Assembly (NCBI RefSeq): GCF_023008585.1
Contig: NZ_CP095390.1
Coordinates: forward strand, 1,550,001-1,614,000
Direction of reading: 5' to 3'
From: Natribaculum breve
GTDB taxonomy: Archaea > Halobacteriota > Halobacteria > Halobacteriales > Natrialbaceae
Length of the DNA stretch: 64,000 bases
How positions within the stretch are numbered: the first letter of the stretch is position 1; each line of letters opens with the position of its first letter. Positions 16,617 to 25,609 of this stretch are shown here, one piece after another. The notes beneath the pieces are model-generated. The model made no database searches. It was not told the DNA's origin and saw only the letters and a list, made by a program, of their open reading frames with translations. The position numbers and the translations under genes were made by a program.

Positions 16617-17145
16617 CCGCGGGCGGACCCGACCGCTGACCGATTCGGCGAGGCGTCTCGAGATCGGACGACGAGAAAACGGAGACGGGACGGCCGCGTC
16701 ACGACGAAGAGTGGGAGGGTGCTTCGACGATACGGACGCGGCTCCCGCGTTCTCCGGCCGAATCGACTCGAGGGAGCGAGTCGGATTGCGGCTGCCTGGT
16801 GGGTGATCGGTGACGTGCGGTACTCTCTCGTCGTGTGCTGTCGGAAGACGGATGGTGTGGCTCCGGAGTCGAGAGAGCCGTCCAAGCGCGTTTCCGACGA
16901 GACGACGTACTGGCGGGAGCGACATAGCGTCGCTCCCTACCAGGGTAGGCCGGCGAGTCGATCGACGCAGAAGATGTGGCGTCGGACGGGCTGCTGTAAC
17001 CGTGTGCCGGGGTGACTACACGGCGGTTCGCGGTCGTCCCGGTACTGCGTAGAGCGGTCCGTATCATAATGATGGCTGTGACTGGGTGCCGACGCAACCG
17101 CAAGCGGTTCGCGGTTGCGGCGGTACAGACTCACAGCTATCGTTA
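16617..17145. other. 529-bp convergent gap with hairpins and repeat A1
   Basis: No frame in this gap has protein-like composition. It holds a very stable hairpin at 16910-16943 (TACTGG, then GGGAGCGAC-ATAGC-GTCGCTCCC, then CCAG), a degenerate repeat at about 16997-17063 and palindrome A1 at 17064-17148. The rest (16617-16900) shows nothing recognisable. The gap separates transcription factor S and the convergent trmI. Confidence 0.6.
16910..16943. terminator. stable hairpin in convergent gap
   Basis: Nine perfect GC-rich pairs (GGGAGCGAC with GTCGCTCCC) close a 5-nt loop ATAGC, and a flanking CTGG/CCAG helix extends the stem. There is no T-run on either side. It lies 294 bp after the transcription factor S stop, so a terminator role is only a guess; a small structured RNA or a protein-binding cruciform is equally possible. 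Confidence 0.35.
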
Positions 17146-17148
17146 TCA
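17064..17148 (-). repeat. family A palindrome, copy A1, overlapping the trmI stop
   Basis: On the minus strand it starts with the trmI TGA: TGATAACGATAGCTGTGAGT, and ends CACAGCCATCATTATGA. The inner stem pairs GCAACCGC with GCGGTTGC around an AAGCGGTTC-type loop; the outer stem pairs GCTGTGA with TCACAGC. It is followed (toward 17040) by GATACGGACCGCT, which also follows copy A2. Positions 16997-17063 contain a degenerate tandem relative (ACGGCGGTTCGCGGT and CCCGGTACTG). Confidence 0.85.
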
Positions 17149-17880
17149 GTCGTTTCGGGCGATCGTCAGATAGCCCGTGTGACCGACGGGTGCCGTCGAC
17201 GGCCGGGAACCGCGCTCGTCGAAGTCCATCTCGCGCTGGATCGTCTCGCGAGTTCGGACCGCCGCGAGTCCGGCCTCGCGGGCCGTCTCGACGACCTCGC
17301 GGCTCGTCTCGACGAACGGGCTGTAGACCGCGACGAACCCGCCGTCGACGAGCAACGACGGCGCGCGCGCGACGACCGACGCCGCGTCTCCCGTATCGAG
17401 CGTGAGGACGTCGAACGGCTCGCTCGAGGTCAGTTCCTCGAGTTCGTCGACGATGTCGCCGGTGCGGACCTCGACGGCGTCGGCGACGCCCGCCAGTGCC
17501 ATGTTCTCGCGTGCGACGTCGGCGAACTCCGGGTCGCGTTCGTAGGTGGTCACGGACGCCCCCGCCCGCGCCATCGACGCGGCGAGCACGCCGGTCCCGG
17601 TTCCAGCGTCGAGCACGCGGTCGTCCGTCGAGACGCCGGTCTCGCCGATCACGAGGCCGACGTCGCGGGGAACCATCGGCGCACCCGTCCGTTCGAAGTG
17701 GTGAAAGAGGTCCGGACCGCGGAGTCTTCGCACCTGGAACTCGTTGCCGAGATGCGTCTCGACGGTCCCACCGGGTTCGACGTCGTCCGGAACCTCGAGG
17801 ACGCCGAGGTCGGTTCCCAGTTCCTCGCCCGGTTCGACGAGGTACTCGCGGTCGTCGCGAACGAGCAGGACCCTCGTCAC
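17146..17880 (-). CDS. trmI: tRNA (adenine-N1)-methyltransferase TrmI
   Basis: SAM-dependent enzyme that makes m1A at positions 57/58 of the tRNA T-loop, stabilising its fold; it works as a homotetramer. The 244-residue protein has the N-terminal beta-barrel (about 1-70), the conserved [17 protein letters not shown] region before the Rossmann core, and the SAM-binding motif [19 protein letters not shown] (about 89-107). [11 protein letters not shown] stands where the family has its catalytic Asp. The GTG start overlaps the NAC stop by 4 nt, so PUA, NAC and TrmI form one cluster linked to translation and RNA. Confidence 0.9.
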   Translation of the reverse strand: MTRVLLVRDDREYLVEPGEELGTDLGVLEVPDDVEPGGTVETHLGNEFQVRRLRGPDLFHHFERTGAPMVPRDVGLVIGETGVSTDDRVLDAGTGTGVLAASMARAGASVTTYERDPEFADVARENMALAGVADAVEVRTGDIVDELEELTSSEPFDVLTLDTGDAASVVARAPSLLVDGGFVAVYSPFVETSREVVETAREAGLAAVRTRETIQREMDFDERGSRPSTAPVGHTGYLTIARND

Positions 17881-18263
17881 TCGAGTTCCTCGACCGCCGC
17901 CGCGAGGTCGCCGTCGTTCGCCTCGAGGGCCTCGCGCGCTTCGTCTTCGCTCGCACCGGTTCGCATCGCGACGATCTCGACGTCGTCGTCGGGGATCTCT
18001 GCACCGGCGTCCGCTTCGGCTTCGGCGTCGGCGTCGGCCTCGCCGGCACCGCGTTCGCGCTCCTCGGGCGACCCGATGACCTGGTAGGTCTCCTGGCCGC
18101 GGGCGTCCATCTTCGTCACGTCGGGGTTCGTAAAGACCAGTTCCGTCTCCGCGGTACGGATGATGACCTCCTCGGCGTCGAGTTCGTCGACGTCGATTCC
18201 CATCTGTTTCATCATCTGTTCCATCTTGCGTGGATTGAGTCCACCGCCGCCTCCTCCAAACAT
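17877..18263 (-). CDS. nac: archaeal nascent polypeptide-associated complex protein (alpha-NAC)
   Basis: Ribosome-associated chaperone that shields nascent chains; archaea have one NAC subunit that forms homodimers. The 128-residue protein starts [23 protein letters not shown], the classic archaeal NAC N-terminus with the ribosome-binding basic motif, continues with the NAC beta-barrel ([19 protein letters not shown]) and ends with a UBA domain ([25 protein letters not shown]). A low-complexity acidic/Ala linker ([16 protein letters not shown]) joins the two. The ATG at 18263 is chosen over an upstream extension because the family begins at MFGGG. It lies between the PUA gene and trmI. Confidence 0.93.
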   Translation of the reverse strand: MFGGGGGGLNPRKMEQMMKQMGIDVDELDAEEVIIRTAETELVFTNPDVTKMDARGQETYQVIGSPEERERGAGEADADAEAEADAGAEIPDDDVEIVAMRTGASEDEAREALEANDGDLAAAVEELE

Positions 18264-18352
18264 ACCCGGTACGTTGCCATCCGCGGCAAAAAGGCTACCG
18301 AACGACGGTCTGTCGTCGTCGGCCGGCTGCTCGCAAAAAAGTCCGGACGCGT

Positions 18353-18841
18353 TCAAGCGTCGCCAGGAGCGCCCTCGCGAACCGCGACCGCCATCCCGGT
18401 CTCGAAGTCCGCGATCGCGTCGGCGGCGAGTTCCGCCCGCCCGACGGCGAGCACCTCGCCGCGTTCGTGGACGACGAGCACCTCGTCGCCCGGCCTGATC
18501 TCGGGGCCGGCGTCGACGACGAACTTCGCGAAGACGTTCTTCTCGTCGCGGACGAACGGCTCGCTCTCGTCGTCGACGATCACGCGGTAGGCCGGCGACT
18601 CGAGGGCGTCGGCCAGTCGGTAGCCGCCCTCGAGTCCGAGCGTGAATCGGCCGTCGGTACCGAAGGAGACGATCCGGTCGCCGTCGGCGTGAATCTGCTG
18701 GGGTCGACCCGACGAGGTCCGTTTGATCGTCAGCGTCTCGGTCGGTGGAAACAGCGCCTCGCCAGCGCCGGCACCGAACTGGTAGTCCGCGATCGTCCGC
18801 AGGCCAGAGAGATCCTCGTTCTCGTCGACTGACTCGCTCAT
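18353..18841 (-). CDS. PUA domain protein
   Basis: A 162-residue protein with a C-terminal PUA domain (about 85-155: [21 protein letters not shown] and [17 protein letters not shown]), the RNA-binding module found in archaeosine transglycosylases and pseudouridine synthases. The N-terminal half ([22 protein letters not shown]) is the pre-PUA part seen in archaeal stand-alone PUA proteins. No catalytic domain is attached. The ATG at 18841 gives the family start; a longer frame reaches 18943. It is 89 bp upstream of NAC and in the same direction, so a role near the ribosome or in tRNA modification is likely but unproven. Confidence 0.82.
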   Translation of the reverse strand: MSESVDENEDLSGLRTIADYQFGAGAGEALFPPTETLTIKRTSSGRPQQIHADGDRIVSFGTDGRFTLGLEGGYRLADALESPAYRVIVDDESEPFVRDEKNVFAKFVVDAGPEIRPGDEVLVVHERGEVLAVGRAELAADAIADFETGMAVAVREGAPGDA

Positions 18842-19021
18842 CGTCCGCCGTTGGAGCTGCCGGGTCGAAAGCCCTTCGACCTCGAGAGCGTCCAGCGGCG
18901 GGAGCGTCCGCCGCGGTGGACGGTCGCCGTCTTTCGACCCCATTTTGTCACCTGTCGCACAAATACAACGATTCCAGCGATAAAGAAAACTATAGGTGGG
19001 AGTTAGATAATAACGGGGTAC

Positions 19022-19198
19022 ATGGATAGTAAGCAGGTCGCCCTCGGCCTCGGCCTCCTCGGCGTTGGTGCGCTTACGTTCGTCACCCCGACGATGGTCG
19101 ACTCGAGTCGTCTCGTCTCGCTTTTCGCGATTACGACGGTCGCGATCGCCGGCAGTGCGTTCCTGGTCGGGACCGTCCGCGAGGGGCGACTCGACTAG
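19022..19198 (+). CDS. 58-residue two-span membrane protein
   Basis: A small protein, MDSKQVALGLGLLGVGALTF (first span), a short polar loop (TPTMVDSSRLV) and a second span (SLFAITTVAIAGSAFLVGTV) ending EGRLD. Small two-span proteins of this type are common in haloarchaea and have no known function. Codon use is normal. An AT-rich promoter (about 18985-19010, AAAACTATAGG and AGATAATAAC) precedes it. The stop TAG overlaps the stop of the convergent NYN gene (shared CTAG). Confidence 0.6.
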   Translation: MDSKQVALGLGLLGVGALTFVTPTMVDSSRLVSLFAITTVAIAGSAFLVGTVREGRLD

Positions 19199-19692
19199 AG
19201 CAGGAAGGTCTCGTGGCGGCTGCCGAGGTCGAGGAAATCGTCGGCTTCCTCGACGAGTTCGTCGGCAGTCGACGCCTCGAACGCCATCACCTCGACGCGG
19301 ACGCCCTCGTGGCGCAGGTGCGAACAGAGCCGCGAGAAGTCGCCGTCGCCCGTACAGAGGACGATCGTATCGACGTGATTCGCGAGCGTCACGGCGTCTA
19401 GGCTCATCCCGACGTCCCAGTCTGCTTTCTTCGTCCCGTCGGCGAATCGCTTGATGTCTTTGATCTTCGTCTCGAACCCGATGTCGACCAACGCCTCGAA
19501 GAAACTCTCCTCCTCGGGGGCGTCGGCGCGGATGACGTACGCGATCGCACGCGTGAGCTGGCGGTCCTCGACGGCCTCCTCGAGCAGTTCGGAGTAGTCG
19601 ATGTTACGGCTGTAGATGCTCTGAGCCGTGTGATAGAGGTTCTGTGCGTCGACGAGGACGGCGACCCGCTGGCCCGGATGGACGTTGGTCAT
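19195..19692 (-). CDS. NYN/PIN-like domain protein (DUF88/LabA group)
   Basis: A 165-residue protein of the NYN superfamily, PIN-like RNases that use acidic residues to bind Mg2+. Landmarks are VAVLVDAQNLYHTAQ (first catalytic Asp, about 10-24), KKADWDVGMSLDAV with two acidic positions, and the hallmark VLCTGDGDFSRLC with DGDF. The C-terminal VEVMAFEASTADELVEEADDFLDL completes the LabA-like fold. It probably cleaves or processes RNA, with the target unknown. The ATG at 19692 is used; a longer frame exists upstream without similarity. It lies between HtpX and a small membrane protein gene. Confidence 0.85.
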   Translation of the reverse strand: MTNVHPGQRVAVLVDAQNLYHTAQSIYSRNIDYSELLEEAVEDRQLTRAIAYVIRADAPEEESFFEALVDIGFETKIKDIKRFADGTKKADWDVGMSLDAVTLANHVDTIVLCTGDGDFSRLCSHLRHEGVRVEVMAFEASTADELVEEADDFLDLGSRHETFLL

Positions 19693-19756
19693 AAGCGGAC
19701 CTGCGAGCGCGAGCGTCAAAACGCTTCCTTCGGCCGGCGAGGGCGGCCGATCGCCG

Positions 19757-20581
19757 CTAGCTGCGGAGTTTCTCGATGCGCTTTTCGGTCGGCGGGTGGG
19801 TCGCAAAGAGCGACTGGAGCAGGCCTCGCTCGTCGTTGAAGATACAGAGCGCACTCACGTTGTCGTCGACCTGCGTATCGCGAGCCTGGGCGCTCCGGGA
19901 GATCTTCTCGAGTGCGCGAGCGAGGGGATCGCCGCTGCCGATGTACTGGCGAGCGTCGTCGTCGGCCACGTACTCGCGGTAGCGCGAGATGGCGAAGACG
20001 AAAAGCATCACCAGCATGTTCGCGACCGAGGAGGCGACCCACGCGAGGACGAAACTCCCGGGGTTGTCCTCGCCGAGCATCTGGACGAGGAAGAAGACGG
20101 CGTAGCCGACGATCGTCGCGATCGACTGGCCGAGCACCATCGTGACGACGTCGCGGTTCTTGATGTGGGCGAGTTCGTGGGCGATGACGCCCTCGAGTTC
20201 GTCGCGCTCGAGGATCTGCATGAGTTCCGTCGAGACGCAGACGACGCCTGCGCCCTTGCGTCCGACGGCGAACGCGTTCGGCGTCCCCATGTCCATCACC
20301 ATCAGTTTGGGCTTTTCGATCCCCATGTCCCGCGAGAGCGACTCGGTCATCCGGTGGACTTCCCGGTAGCGGCCCTCCTCGGGCATCTCTTCGGCACCCC
20401 TGAGCGCCAGCCACTTGCCGAGTTTGTACTGGAACGCCGGCAACAGGACGATCCCGGCGACGAGCGCCGGGAGTAGCGGAAGGCCGAACGCCGCCGCGAT
20501 CACCGTCGCCGCGACGAGATAGAAGGCGAACAGGATCGTTCCCACGATCGCCATGCGTAGCTGCAAGCCTCGAGTAGTCAT
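19757..20581 (-). CDS. htpX: HtpX-type membrane metalloprotease
   Basis: Zinc endopeptidase of family M48B that degrades misfolded membrane proteins. The 274-residue protein has two N-terminal spans (about 10-50), the zinc motif HELAH at 135-139 (GVIAHELAHIKNRD), two further spans (about 147-200), the third zinc ligand in SRYREYVADDDA and the tail THPPTEKRIEKLRS. This is the standard HtpX plan. Compare the larger M48 protein at 5774-7513. A TATA-like stretch (TTTATACTTCC on the minus strand, 20604-20614) lies about 30 nt upstream of the ATG. Confidence 0.93.
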   Translation of the reverse strand: MTTRGLQLRMAIVGTILFAFYLVAATVIAAAFGLPLLPALVAGIVLLPAFQYKLGKWLALRGAEEMPEEGRYREVHRMTESLSRDMGIEKPKLMVMDMGTPNAFAVGRKGAGVVCVSTELMQILERDELEGVIAHELAHIKNRDVVTMVLGQSIATIVGYAVFFLVQMLGEDNPGSFVLAWVASSVANMLVMLFVFAISRYREYVADDDARQYIGSGDPLARALEKISRSAQARDTQVDDNVSALCIFNDERGLLQSLFATHPPTEKRIEKLRS

Positions 20582-20909
20582 CTCTACTCACCGTGTAAGG
20601 AATCAGGAAGTATAAACACCCCGGGAAGCAGCGAAGACGGGTTCGATCGTCGAAATCGAAGACGTCGAAGATTGGCTGATTCCACAACGGATAAGTCACT
20701 CGGCACCACTCTCTCTGACATGCGCCGCGTCGCTCACCGCGCCGTCCGATCCACCGGGAGCGACGCCGTTCGCGAGCCTTTTCCTAAAAAACGTTCGTGA
20801 GGAGTGCTCGAGGCGAGCGTGGCACACTCGTCTTGGGCGCGTTCCGGATCGCACGAACCAGCCGACTCAATACCCCACCGAACCAACGGACAATCCAGAT
20901 CCATAGATC
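20582..20909. other. divergent htpX/dapA promoter region
   Basis: 328 bp contain the htpX promoter (TATA at 20604-20614) and the dap operon leader. An AT-rich stretch TTTTCCTAAAAAACG at 20779-20793 is the best candidate promoter element for dapA but lies about 120 nt upstream of its ATG. A 26-codon frame (20720-20800) ends in this stretch; I do not call it a gene. No riboswitch-like conserved core is recognisable. Confidence 0.45.
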
Positions 20910-21833
20910 ATGACAGACGACATCGACCTCACCGGCGTCTTCCCGGCGATGACCACGCCGTTCGACGCCGACGAACGCATCGACTACGACCAGCTCCGAG
21001 CCGACGCCCAGCGCCTCGAGGCGGCCGGTGTCGACGGTCTCGTCCCCGTCGGCTCGACGGGCGAGTCCGCCACCCTGACCCACGACGAACACGTCCGCGT
21101 CGTCGAGGGAGTCATCGACGCCGTCGACGACGTGCCCGTGATCGCGGGAACCGGCTCGAACAACACCCGCGAGGCGCTCGAACTCTCCGAGCGCGCTGCC
21201 GACGCTGGCGCGGACGGCCTGTTGCTCATCTCGCCGTACTACAACAAGCCCGAACAGCACGGCCTCTACGAACACTACCGGACGATCGCCGACGCCGTCG
21301 ACGTCCCACAGATCGTCTACAACGTCCCCTCGCGGACGGGGCAGACGATCGAACCCGACACCGTGGTCGACCTCGCCTCCCACCCGAACGTCGCCGGCTA
21401 CAAGGCCGCGGAGGGAGACCTCTGGGCGATCGGCGAGATCATCGAGCGCACCGTCGACGAGGAGTTCTCGGTGCTCTCCGGTGACGACGCGCTCACCCTC
21501 CCGCTGCTGTCGATCGGCGGCACGGGGACGATCAGCGTCGTCGCGAATATCGAACCCGAGCGGACCTGTGCCATGGTCGGCGCGGCACTCGAGGGCGACT
21601 ACGACCGCGCCCGCCGGTTGCACCACGAACTCGGCCCGCTGATGCGCCAGCTGTTCGTCGAGACCAACCCCATCCCGGTCAACGAAGCGATGGAGATCCG
21701 CGGCTACGGCCCCGCGCGGATGCGCCCGCCGCTTTCCCGACTCTCCGAAGAACACCGCGAGGAACTCGAGTCGATCCTCGCCGACCTGGACGAGGAGTCG
21801 GTCGAGGTGGCCGACGCGGAGGGTGATCGATGA
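20910..21833 (+). CDS. dapA: 4-hydroxy-tetrahydrodipicolinate synthase
   Basis: First committed step of lysine/diaminopimelate synthesis: condenses aspartate-semialdehyde with pyruvate. The 307-residue (beta/alpha)8 enzyme has LTGVFPAMTTPFDADE at the start, VPVGSTGESATLTHDE (about 44-59), YNVPSRTGQTIEPD with the active-site Tyr and Arg region, and GYKAAEGDL with the Schiff-base Lys (about residue 165). It opens a six-gene operon in which every junction overlaps by 4 nt. Since archaea make no diaminopimelate wall, the operon serves lysine synthesis. Confidence 0.95.
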   Translation: MTDDIDLTGVFPAMTTPFDADERIDYDQLRADAQRLEAAGVDGLVPVGSTGESATLTHDEHVRVVEGVIDAVDDVPVIAGTGSNNTREALELSERAADAGADGLLLISPYYNKPEQHGLYEHYRTIADAVDVPQIVYNVPSRTGQTIEPDTVVDLASHPNVAGYKAAEGDLWAIGEIIERTVDEEFSVLSGDDALTLPLLSIGGTGTISVVANIEPERTCAMVGAALEGDYDRARRLHHELGPLMRQLFVETNPIPVNEAMEIRGYGPARMRPPLSRLSEEHREELESILADLDEESVEVADAEGDR

Positions 21834-22597
21834 CGGTACGGGTCGGCGTCACCGGGGCGGCCGGCCGCATGGGCCGTGAGGTCCTGGCCGCCGTCGCCGA
21901 CAGCGACGAGTGCGAGACCGTCTTCGCGGTCAACCGCACGCCGGTCGACGGCGAGATCGAGGGCGTCGACGTCGAGCCAGCCGACGAGTTCGAGACGCTC
22001 GTCGCCGAGCGCGAACCGGCCGTCGTCGTCGACTTCACCGGCCCCGAGTCGGCACTCGAGTACGCGAGCGCCTGCGCCGACGCGGGCGTCGCCTTCGTCA
22101 CCGGCACGACGGGATTCGACGACGCAGGCCGCGAGCGTCTCCGCGAGGCGAGCGAGTCGGTTCCCGTCCTGTGCGCGCCGAACTTCGCCCGCGGCGTCCA
22201 GGCGCTCGTGAACGTCGTCGGCGAGGCCGTCCGGAACCTCCCGGGCTACGACGTCGAACTCGTCGAGACCCACCACAACGGCAAACGCGACGCCCCGAGC
22301 GGAACCGCGAACCGCCTGCTCTCCGAGATCGAGGCAAACGGCGAGTTCAGCGGTCGCACCCACGGACGCGAGGGCGAGGCCCCGCGTCGGGAGGGAGAGA
22401 TCGGCGTCCACGCGCTGCGCGCGGGCGACGTCACCGGCGAACACGAGATCGTCATCGCGGGCAACCACGAGGAAGTCCGGCTCACCCACCGCGCCGAAGA
22501 CCGTGGCGTCTTCGCCGCTGGCGCGGTCGACGCGGCGACCTGGATCGCAGGACGGAAGGCTGGCTGGTACGACTTCGCGGACGTGATCGACGAATGA
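21830..22597 (+). CDS. dapB: 4-hydroxy-tetrahydrodipicolinate reductase
   Basis: NAD(P)H-dependent reduction of the DapA product to tetrahydrodipicolinate. The 255-residue protein has the N-terminal dinucleotide motif VGVTGAAGRMGREVL (about 4-18), the GTTGFDDAGRERL segment and the catalytic motif ELVETHHNGKRDAPSGTA (about 142-159) with the substrate-binding His-His and Lys. The ATG lies in ATGA shared with the dapA stop. The protein has normal length and no missing residues. Confidence 0.95.
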   Translation: MTVRVGVTGAAGRMGREVLAAVADSDECETVFAVNRTPVDGEIEGVDVEPADEFETLVAEREPAVVVDFTGPESALEYASACADAGVAFVTGTTGFDDAGRERLREASESVPVLCAPNFARGVQALVNVVGEAVRNLPGYDVELVETHHNGKRDAPSGTANRLLSEIEANGEFSGRTHGREGEAPRREGEIGVHALRAGDVTGEHEIVIAGNHEEVRLTHRAEDRGVFAAGAVDAATWIAGRKAGWYDFADVIDE

Positions 22598-23427
22598 GCC
22601 TCGAACGAGACATTTCCGATCTCTGGCAGCGATACGAGAACGACGACGTCGACGCCGACTCGGCGAGCGAGGACGACCGCGCGACCCTCGAGGCGTTCCT
22701 CGACGCGCTCGAGGCCGGCGAGATCCGCGCCGCCGAGAAGCGCGGCGGCGAGTGGGAAGCAAACGAGTGGGTAAAGCAGGGTATCCTGCTGAACTTCGGC
22801 CTGCGACACACCGAAGCCCGCGAGTACGGCGGCGTCACCTACAACGACGTCCTCCCGCTCGCGGACACCGCGAGTTACGGCGACCGCGGCTCCCGGAACA
22901 CGCCGGACGGCACCGTCGTCCGCCGGGGCGCACACGTCGGCACCGACTGCATCCTGATGAGTCCCGCGTTCGTCAACGTCGGCGCTCACGTCGGCGACGG
23001 TACCCTCGTCGATTCCTGTGACACCGTCGGCTCCTGTTCCCAGATCGGCGCGAACGTGAAACTCGGTGCGAACACGCTGATCGGCGGCGTGCTCGAGCCG
23101 GTCGAAGACGCCCCGGTCGTCGTCGAAGACGGCGTCTCGCTCGGTGCTGGCTGCCGCGTCACGTCGGGATTCGTCGTCGGCGAGAACTCGGTCGTCGGCG
23201 AGAACACGCTGCTCACCCCGCGAATCCCGGTCTACGACCTCGTCGAGGAGGAGGTGCTGTACGGCGAACTGCCGGCCGAGCGTCGCGCCTTCACCCGCTT
23301 CGTCGAGTCGTCGATCGGCGACCACGACCTGTTCGACGGCGGCGCGTACAAACCCGCCGTCGTCGCCACCGACCTCGAGGACCGAACCCTCGAGGCGACC
23401 GAGCGCGAGGAGGTGCTGCGGGAGTGA
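22594..23427 (+). CDS. dapD: tetrahydrodipicolinate N-succinyltransferase
   Basis: Transfers succinyl from succinyl-CoA to the opened tetrahydrodipicolinate, committing the pathway to the succinylase branch. The 277-residue protein has a helical N-terminal domain (to about 100) and a left-handed beta-helix built from hexapeptide repeats (RRGAHVGTDCILMSPAFVN, GAHVGDGTLVDSCDTVGS and following, to about 205). Trimeric action is typical of the family. It starts in the dapB stop (ATGA). Its presence shows that this archaeon uses succinylated intermediates rather than the LysW (alpha-aminoadipate) route at this locus. Confidence 0.93.
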   Translation: MSLERDISDLWQRYENDDVDADSASEDDRATLEAFLDALEAGEIRAAEKRGGEWEANEWVKQGILLNFGLRHTEAREYGGVTYNDVLPLADTASYGDRGSRNTPDGTVVRRGAHVGTDCILMSPAFVNVGAHVGDGTLVDSCDTVGSCSQIGANVKLGANTLIGGVLEPVEDAPVVVEDGVSLGAGCRVTSGFVVGENSVVGENTLLTPRIPVYDLVEEEVLYGELPAERRAFTRFVESSIGDHDLFDGGAYKPAVVATDLEDRTLEATEREEVLRE

Positions 23428-24782
23428 GCGATCGCCGCGAGGGGGTATCGCCCGCGACCGATCCCGGGGCCGGAAACCCGCCGGTCCGTCGACTCGCCGC
23501 GTGGGACGCCGACGCGCTCTCGGGCCTCGCCGCGACGTACGACACGCCGCTGTACGTCCTCGACCTCGACCGCGTCCACGAGAACTACCGGCGACTCGAG
23601 GCGGCGTTTCCCGACGCCGAGATCTATTACGCCGCGAAGGCGAACGCCCTCGGGGACGTCCTCGAGACGCTGCTCGACGCTGGTGCTGGGATCGAGTGTG
23701 CCTCGGCCGGCGAACTCGAGCGGGCGCTGGCGGCCGGCGCTGCCGGCAGCGAGGTCCACTACACGGCCGTCAACCCACCCGCGACGGACCTCGAGTACGC
23801 CGTCGAGGCGGCCGACGAACACCCGGGGTTGACGATCGTCGCCGGAGCACGGGACACGGTCGATCGCCTCGCAGAGCGGGGTTACGACGGCAGACTCGGC
23901 CTGCGCGTCAACCCGGGTATCGGCGCGGGACACCACGAGAAGGTCCGGACGGGGTCGGACGCGAAGTTCGGCGTCCCCGCCGACCGCGCCGTCGACGTCC
24001 TCGCAGACGCCGCCGACCGCGGGTTCGACGTCGTCGGGATCCACGCCCACGTCGGCTCCGGCGTCTCCGGGGACGCCCTCGAATCTCACCGCGAGTTCGT
24101 CGCGCGCGTGGGCGACCTCGCACGGGACGCGGCGGCGACCGTCGGCGAACTCGAGTTCGTCGACGTCGGCGGCGGCTTCGGCGTGCCGTACCGCGAGGAC
24201 GAGCAGCCGCTGGACCTCGAGGCGGTCGCCGAGGCGACCCGAGACGCACTGGGTGAGGTCGACGCGACGCTGACGATCGAGCCCGGTCGCTACGTCGTCG
24301 CGGACGCGGGCGTCCTCCTGACGCGGGTAAACACAGTCAAGGAGGCCCCGGAGACGACTGTCGTCGGCGTCGACGCGGGGATGACGACGCTGCTCCGCCC
24401 GGCGATGTACGACGCCTACCACCAGATCCGAAATCTGACGGCCGACGCCGACGAGCGCGAGACGGTCCCCCAGACCGTCACCGGCCCCATCTGCGAGAGT
24501 TCGGACGTCTTCTGTGAGGACCGCGACCTGCCAGCGAGCGAGCGCGGCGACGTCCTCGCGATCGGGAACGCGGGCGCGTACGGCTACGAGATGGCGACCC
24601 AGTACAACTCCCGACCGCGCCCCGCGTCCGTCGTCCTCGAGGGCGACGACGTGTGGCTTTCGCGTCGTCGGGAGACGGTCGCGGACGTCACCCACCCCGA
24701 ACGGGCGGCGCGGGAAACCGTGGAGGATAAATCGGAGCGCGGCGAGGGGGAGACCACGGACGAATCCCGGAGAATTCGATGA
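23424..24782 (+). CDS. lysA: diaminopimelate decarboxylase
   Basis: PLP enzyme that decarboxylates meso-diaminopimelate to lysine, the last step. From a GTG overlapping the dapD stop (GTGA), it has 452 residues. An N-terminal extension of about 35 residues precedes the alanine-racemase-like barrel; the PLP Lys is in IYYAAKANAL (about residue 72), HAHVGSGVSG and VDVGGGFGVPY bind phosphate, and EPGRYVVADAG precedes the C-terminal beta domain with the conserved ICESSDVF Cys. A short disordered tail follows. It precedes dapF, although it acts after it. Confidence 0.94.
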   Translation: MSDRREGVSPATDPGAGNPPVRRLAAWDADALSGLAATYDTPLYVLDLDRVHENYRRLEAAFPDAEIYYAAKANALGDVLETLLDAGAGIECASAGELERALAAGAAGSEVHYTAVNPPATDLEYAVEAADEHPGLTIVAGARDTVDRLAERGYDGRLGLRVNPGIGAGHHEKVRTGSDAKFGVPADRAVDVLADAADRGFDVVGIHAHVGSGVSGDALESHREFVARVGDLARDAAATVGELEFVDVGGGFGVPYREDEQPLDLEAVAEATRDALGEVDATLTIEPGRYVVADAGVLLTRVNTVKEAPETTVVGVDAGMTTLLRPAMYDAYHQIRNLTADADERETVPQTVTGPICESSDVFCEDRDLPASERGDVLAIGNAGAYGYEMATQYNSRPRPASVVLEGDDVWLSRRRETVADVTHPERAARETVEDKSERGEGETTDESRRIR

Positions 24783-25609
24783 ACGTACCTTTCGAGAAGT
24801 ACCACGGCACCGGTAACGACTTTCTGATCATCGACGCCGCCGAACCCGTCCCCGACCGGGGCGAACTCGCGATCCGCGAGTGCGACCGCGAGGAGGGCGT
24901 CGGCGCGGACGGCGTCCTCTTTCTGGCACTCGAACCGGAGTTTTCCCCGCCGCGGGTCGTGATGACCCTCGTCCAGCCCGACGGACGGCCGGCCCCGATG
25001 TGTGGAAACGGGGCCCGCTGTGCCGCCGAGTGGGCGATGCGCCAGACGGGCACCGACAGCGTGATGATCGACACCCAGGCCGGCACCCGCCGGGCTGAAC
25101 GGACCGACGGCGGCGTCGCCGTCGACATGGGCGAACCGACGTTCGACCCCGAGGAGATCCCCGTCGAGGCCGACGAACCGGTCGTCGAGGAGGAGATCGA
25201 AGGCCTCGAGGTGACGGCCGTCAACACCGGCGTTCCCCACGCCGTCTCGTTCGTCGACGACGTCGACGCGGTCGACCTCGAGTCGGTCGCGCCGCCGGTC
25301 CGGCACGCGGACGTCTTCCCGCGCGGGACGAACGTGACCGTCGCCAGTCCCGACGGTGACGGCGGATTCCGCCAGCGCACGTACGAACGCGGCGTCGAGG
25401 GCGAGACCGACTCCTGTGGCACCGGCGCGGTCGCCATCGCGGCGGTCGCCAGACGACTCGGTCACACCGACGCGGACGCGATCGACGTCCGGCCGCCGGG
25501 TGGCGACCTCCAGATCACGTTCGGCGACGGCGAGGTGCTCCTCGCCGGTCCCGTCGAACGCGAGTTCGACGGCGAGGTCGACGTCGACGTGCGAGCGGCC
25601 GAACAGTGA
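24779..25609 (+). CDS. dapF: diaminopimelate epimerase
   Basis: Cofactor-independent two-base epimerase converting LL- to meso-diaminopimelate. The 276-residue protein has two mirrored alpha/beta domains. The catalytic cysteines are visible in APMCGNGARCAAE (about residues 77-89) and ETDSCGTGAVAIA (about 212-224). The start KYHGTGNDFLIID is canonical. The ATG overlaps the lysA stop by 4 nt. Confidence 0.95.
   Translation: MNVPFEKYHGTGNDFLIIDAAEPVPDRGELAIRECDREEGVGADGVLFLALEPEFSPPRVVMTLVQPDGRPAPMCGNGARCAAEWAMRQTGTDSVMIDTQAGTRRAERTDGGVAVDMGEPTFDPEEIPVEADEPVVEEEIEGLEVTAVNTGVPHAVSFVDDVDAVDLESVAPPVRHADVFPRGTNVTVASPDGDGGFRQRTYERGVEGETDSCGTGAVAIAAVARRLGHTDADAIDVRPPGGDLQITFGDGEVLLAGPVEREFDGEVDVDVRAAEQ

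Noticed and set aside
16997..17063. A tRNA-like fold (ACGGCGGTTCGCGGTC)
   Set aside because: No acceptor stem, anticodon arm or CCA-compatible end; the sequence is better explained as a degenerate family A palindrome.
5774..20581. Recent gene duplication between the two M48 proteases
   Set aside because: They share only the catalytic motifs and the THPPTEKR tail; length and membrane topology differ widely, so they are old paralogues.
20720..20800. 27-codon frame upstream of dapA as a gene
   Set aside because: Too short, no similarity and no clear promoter at the right distance. Kept only as an observation under the dap operon.
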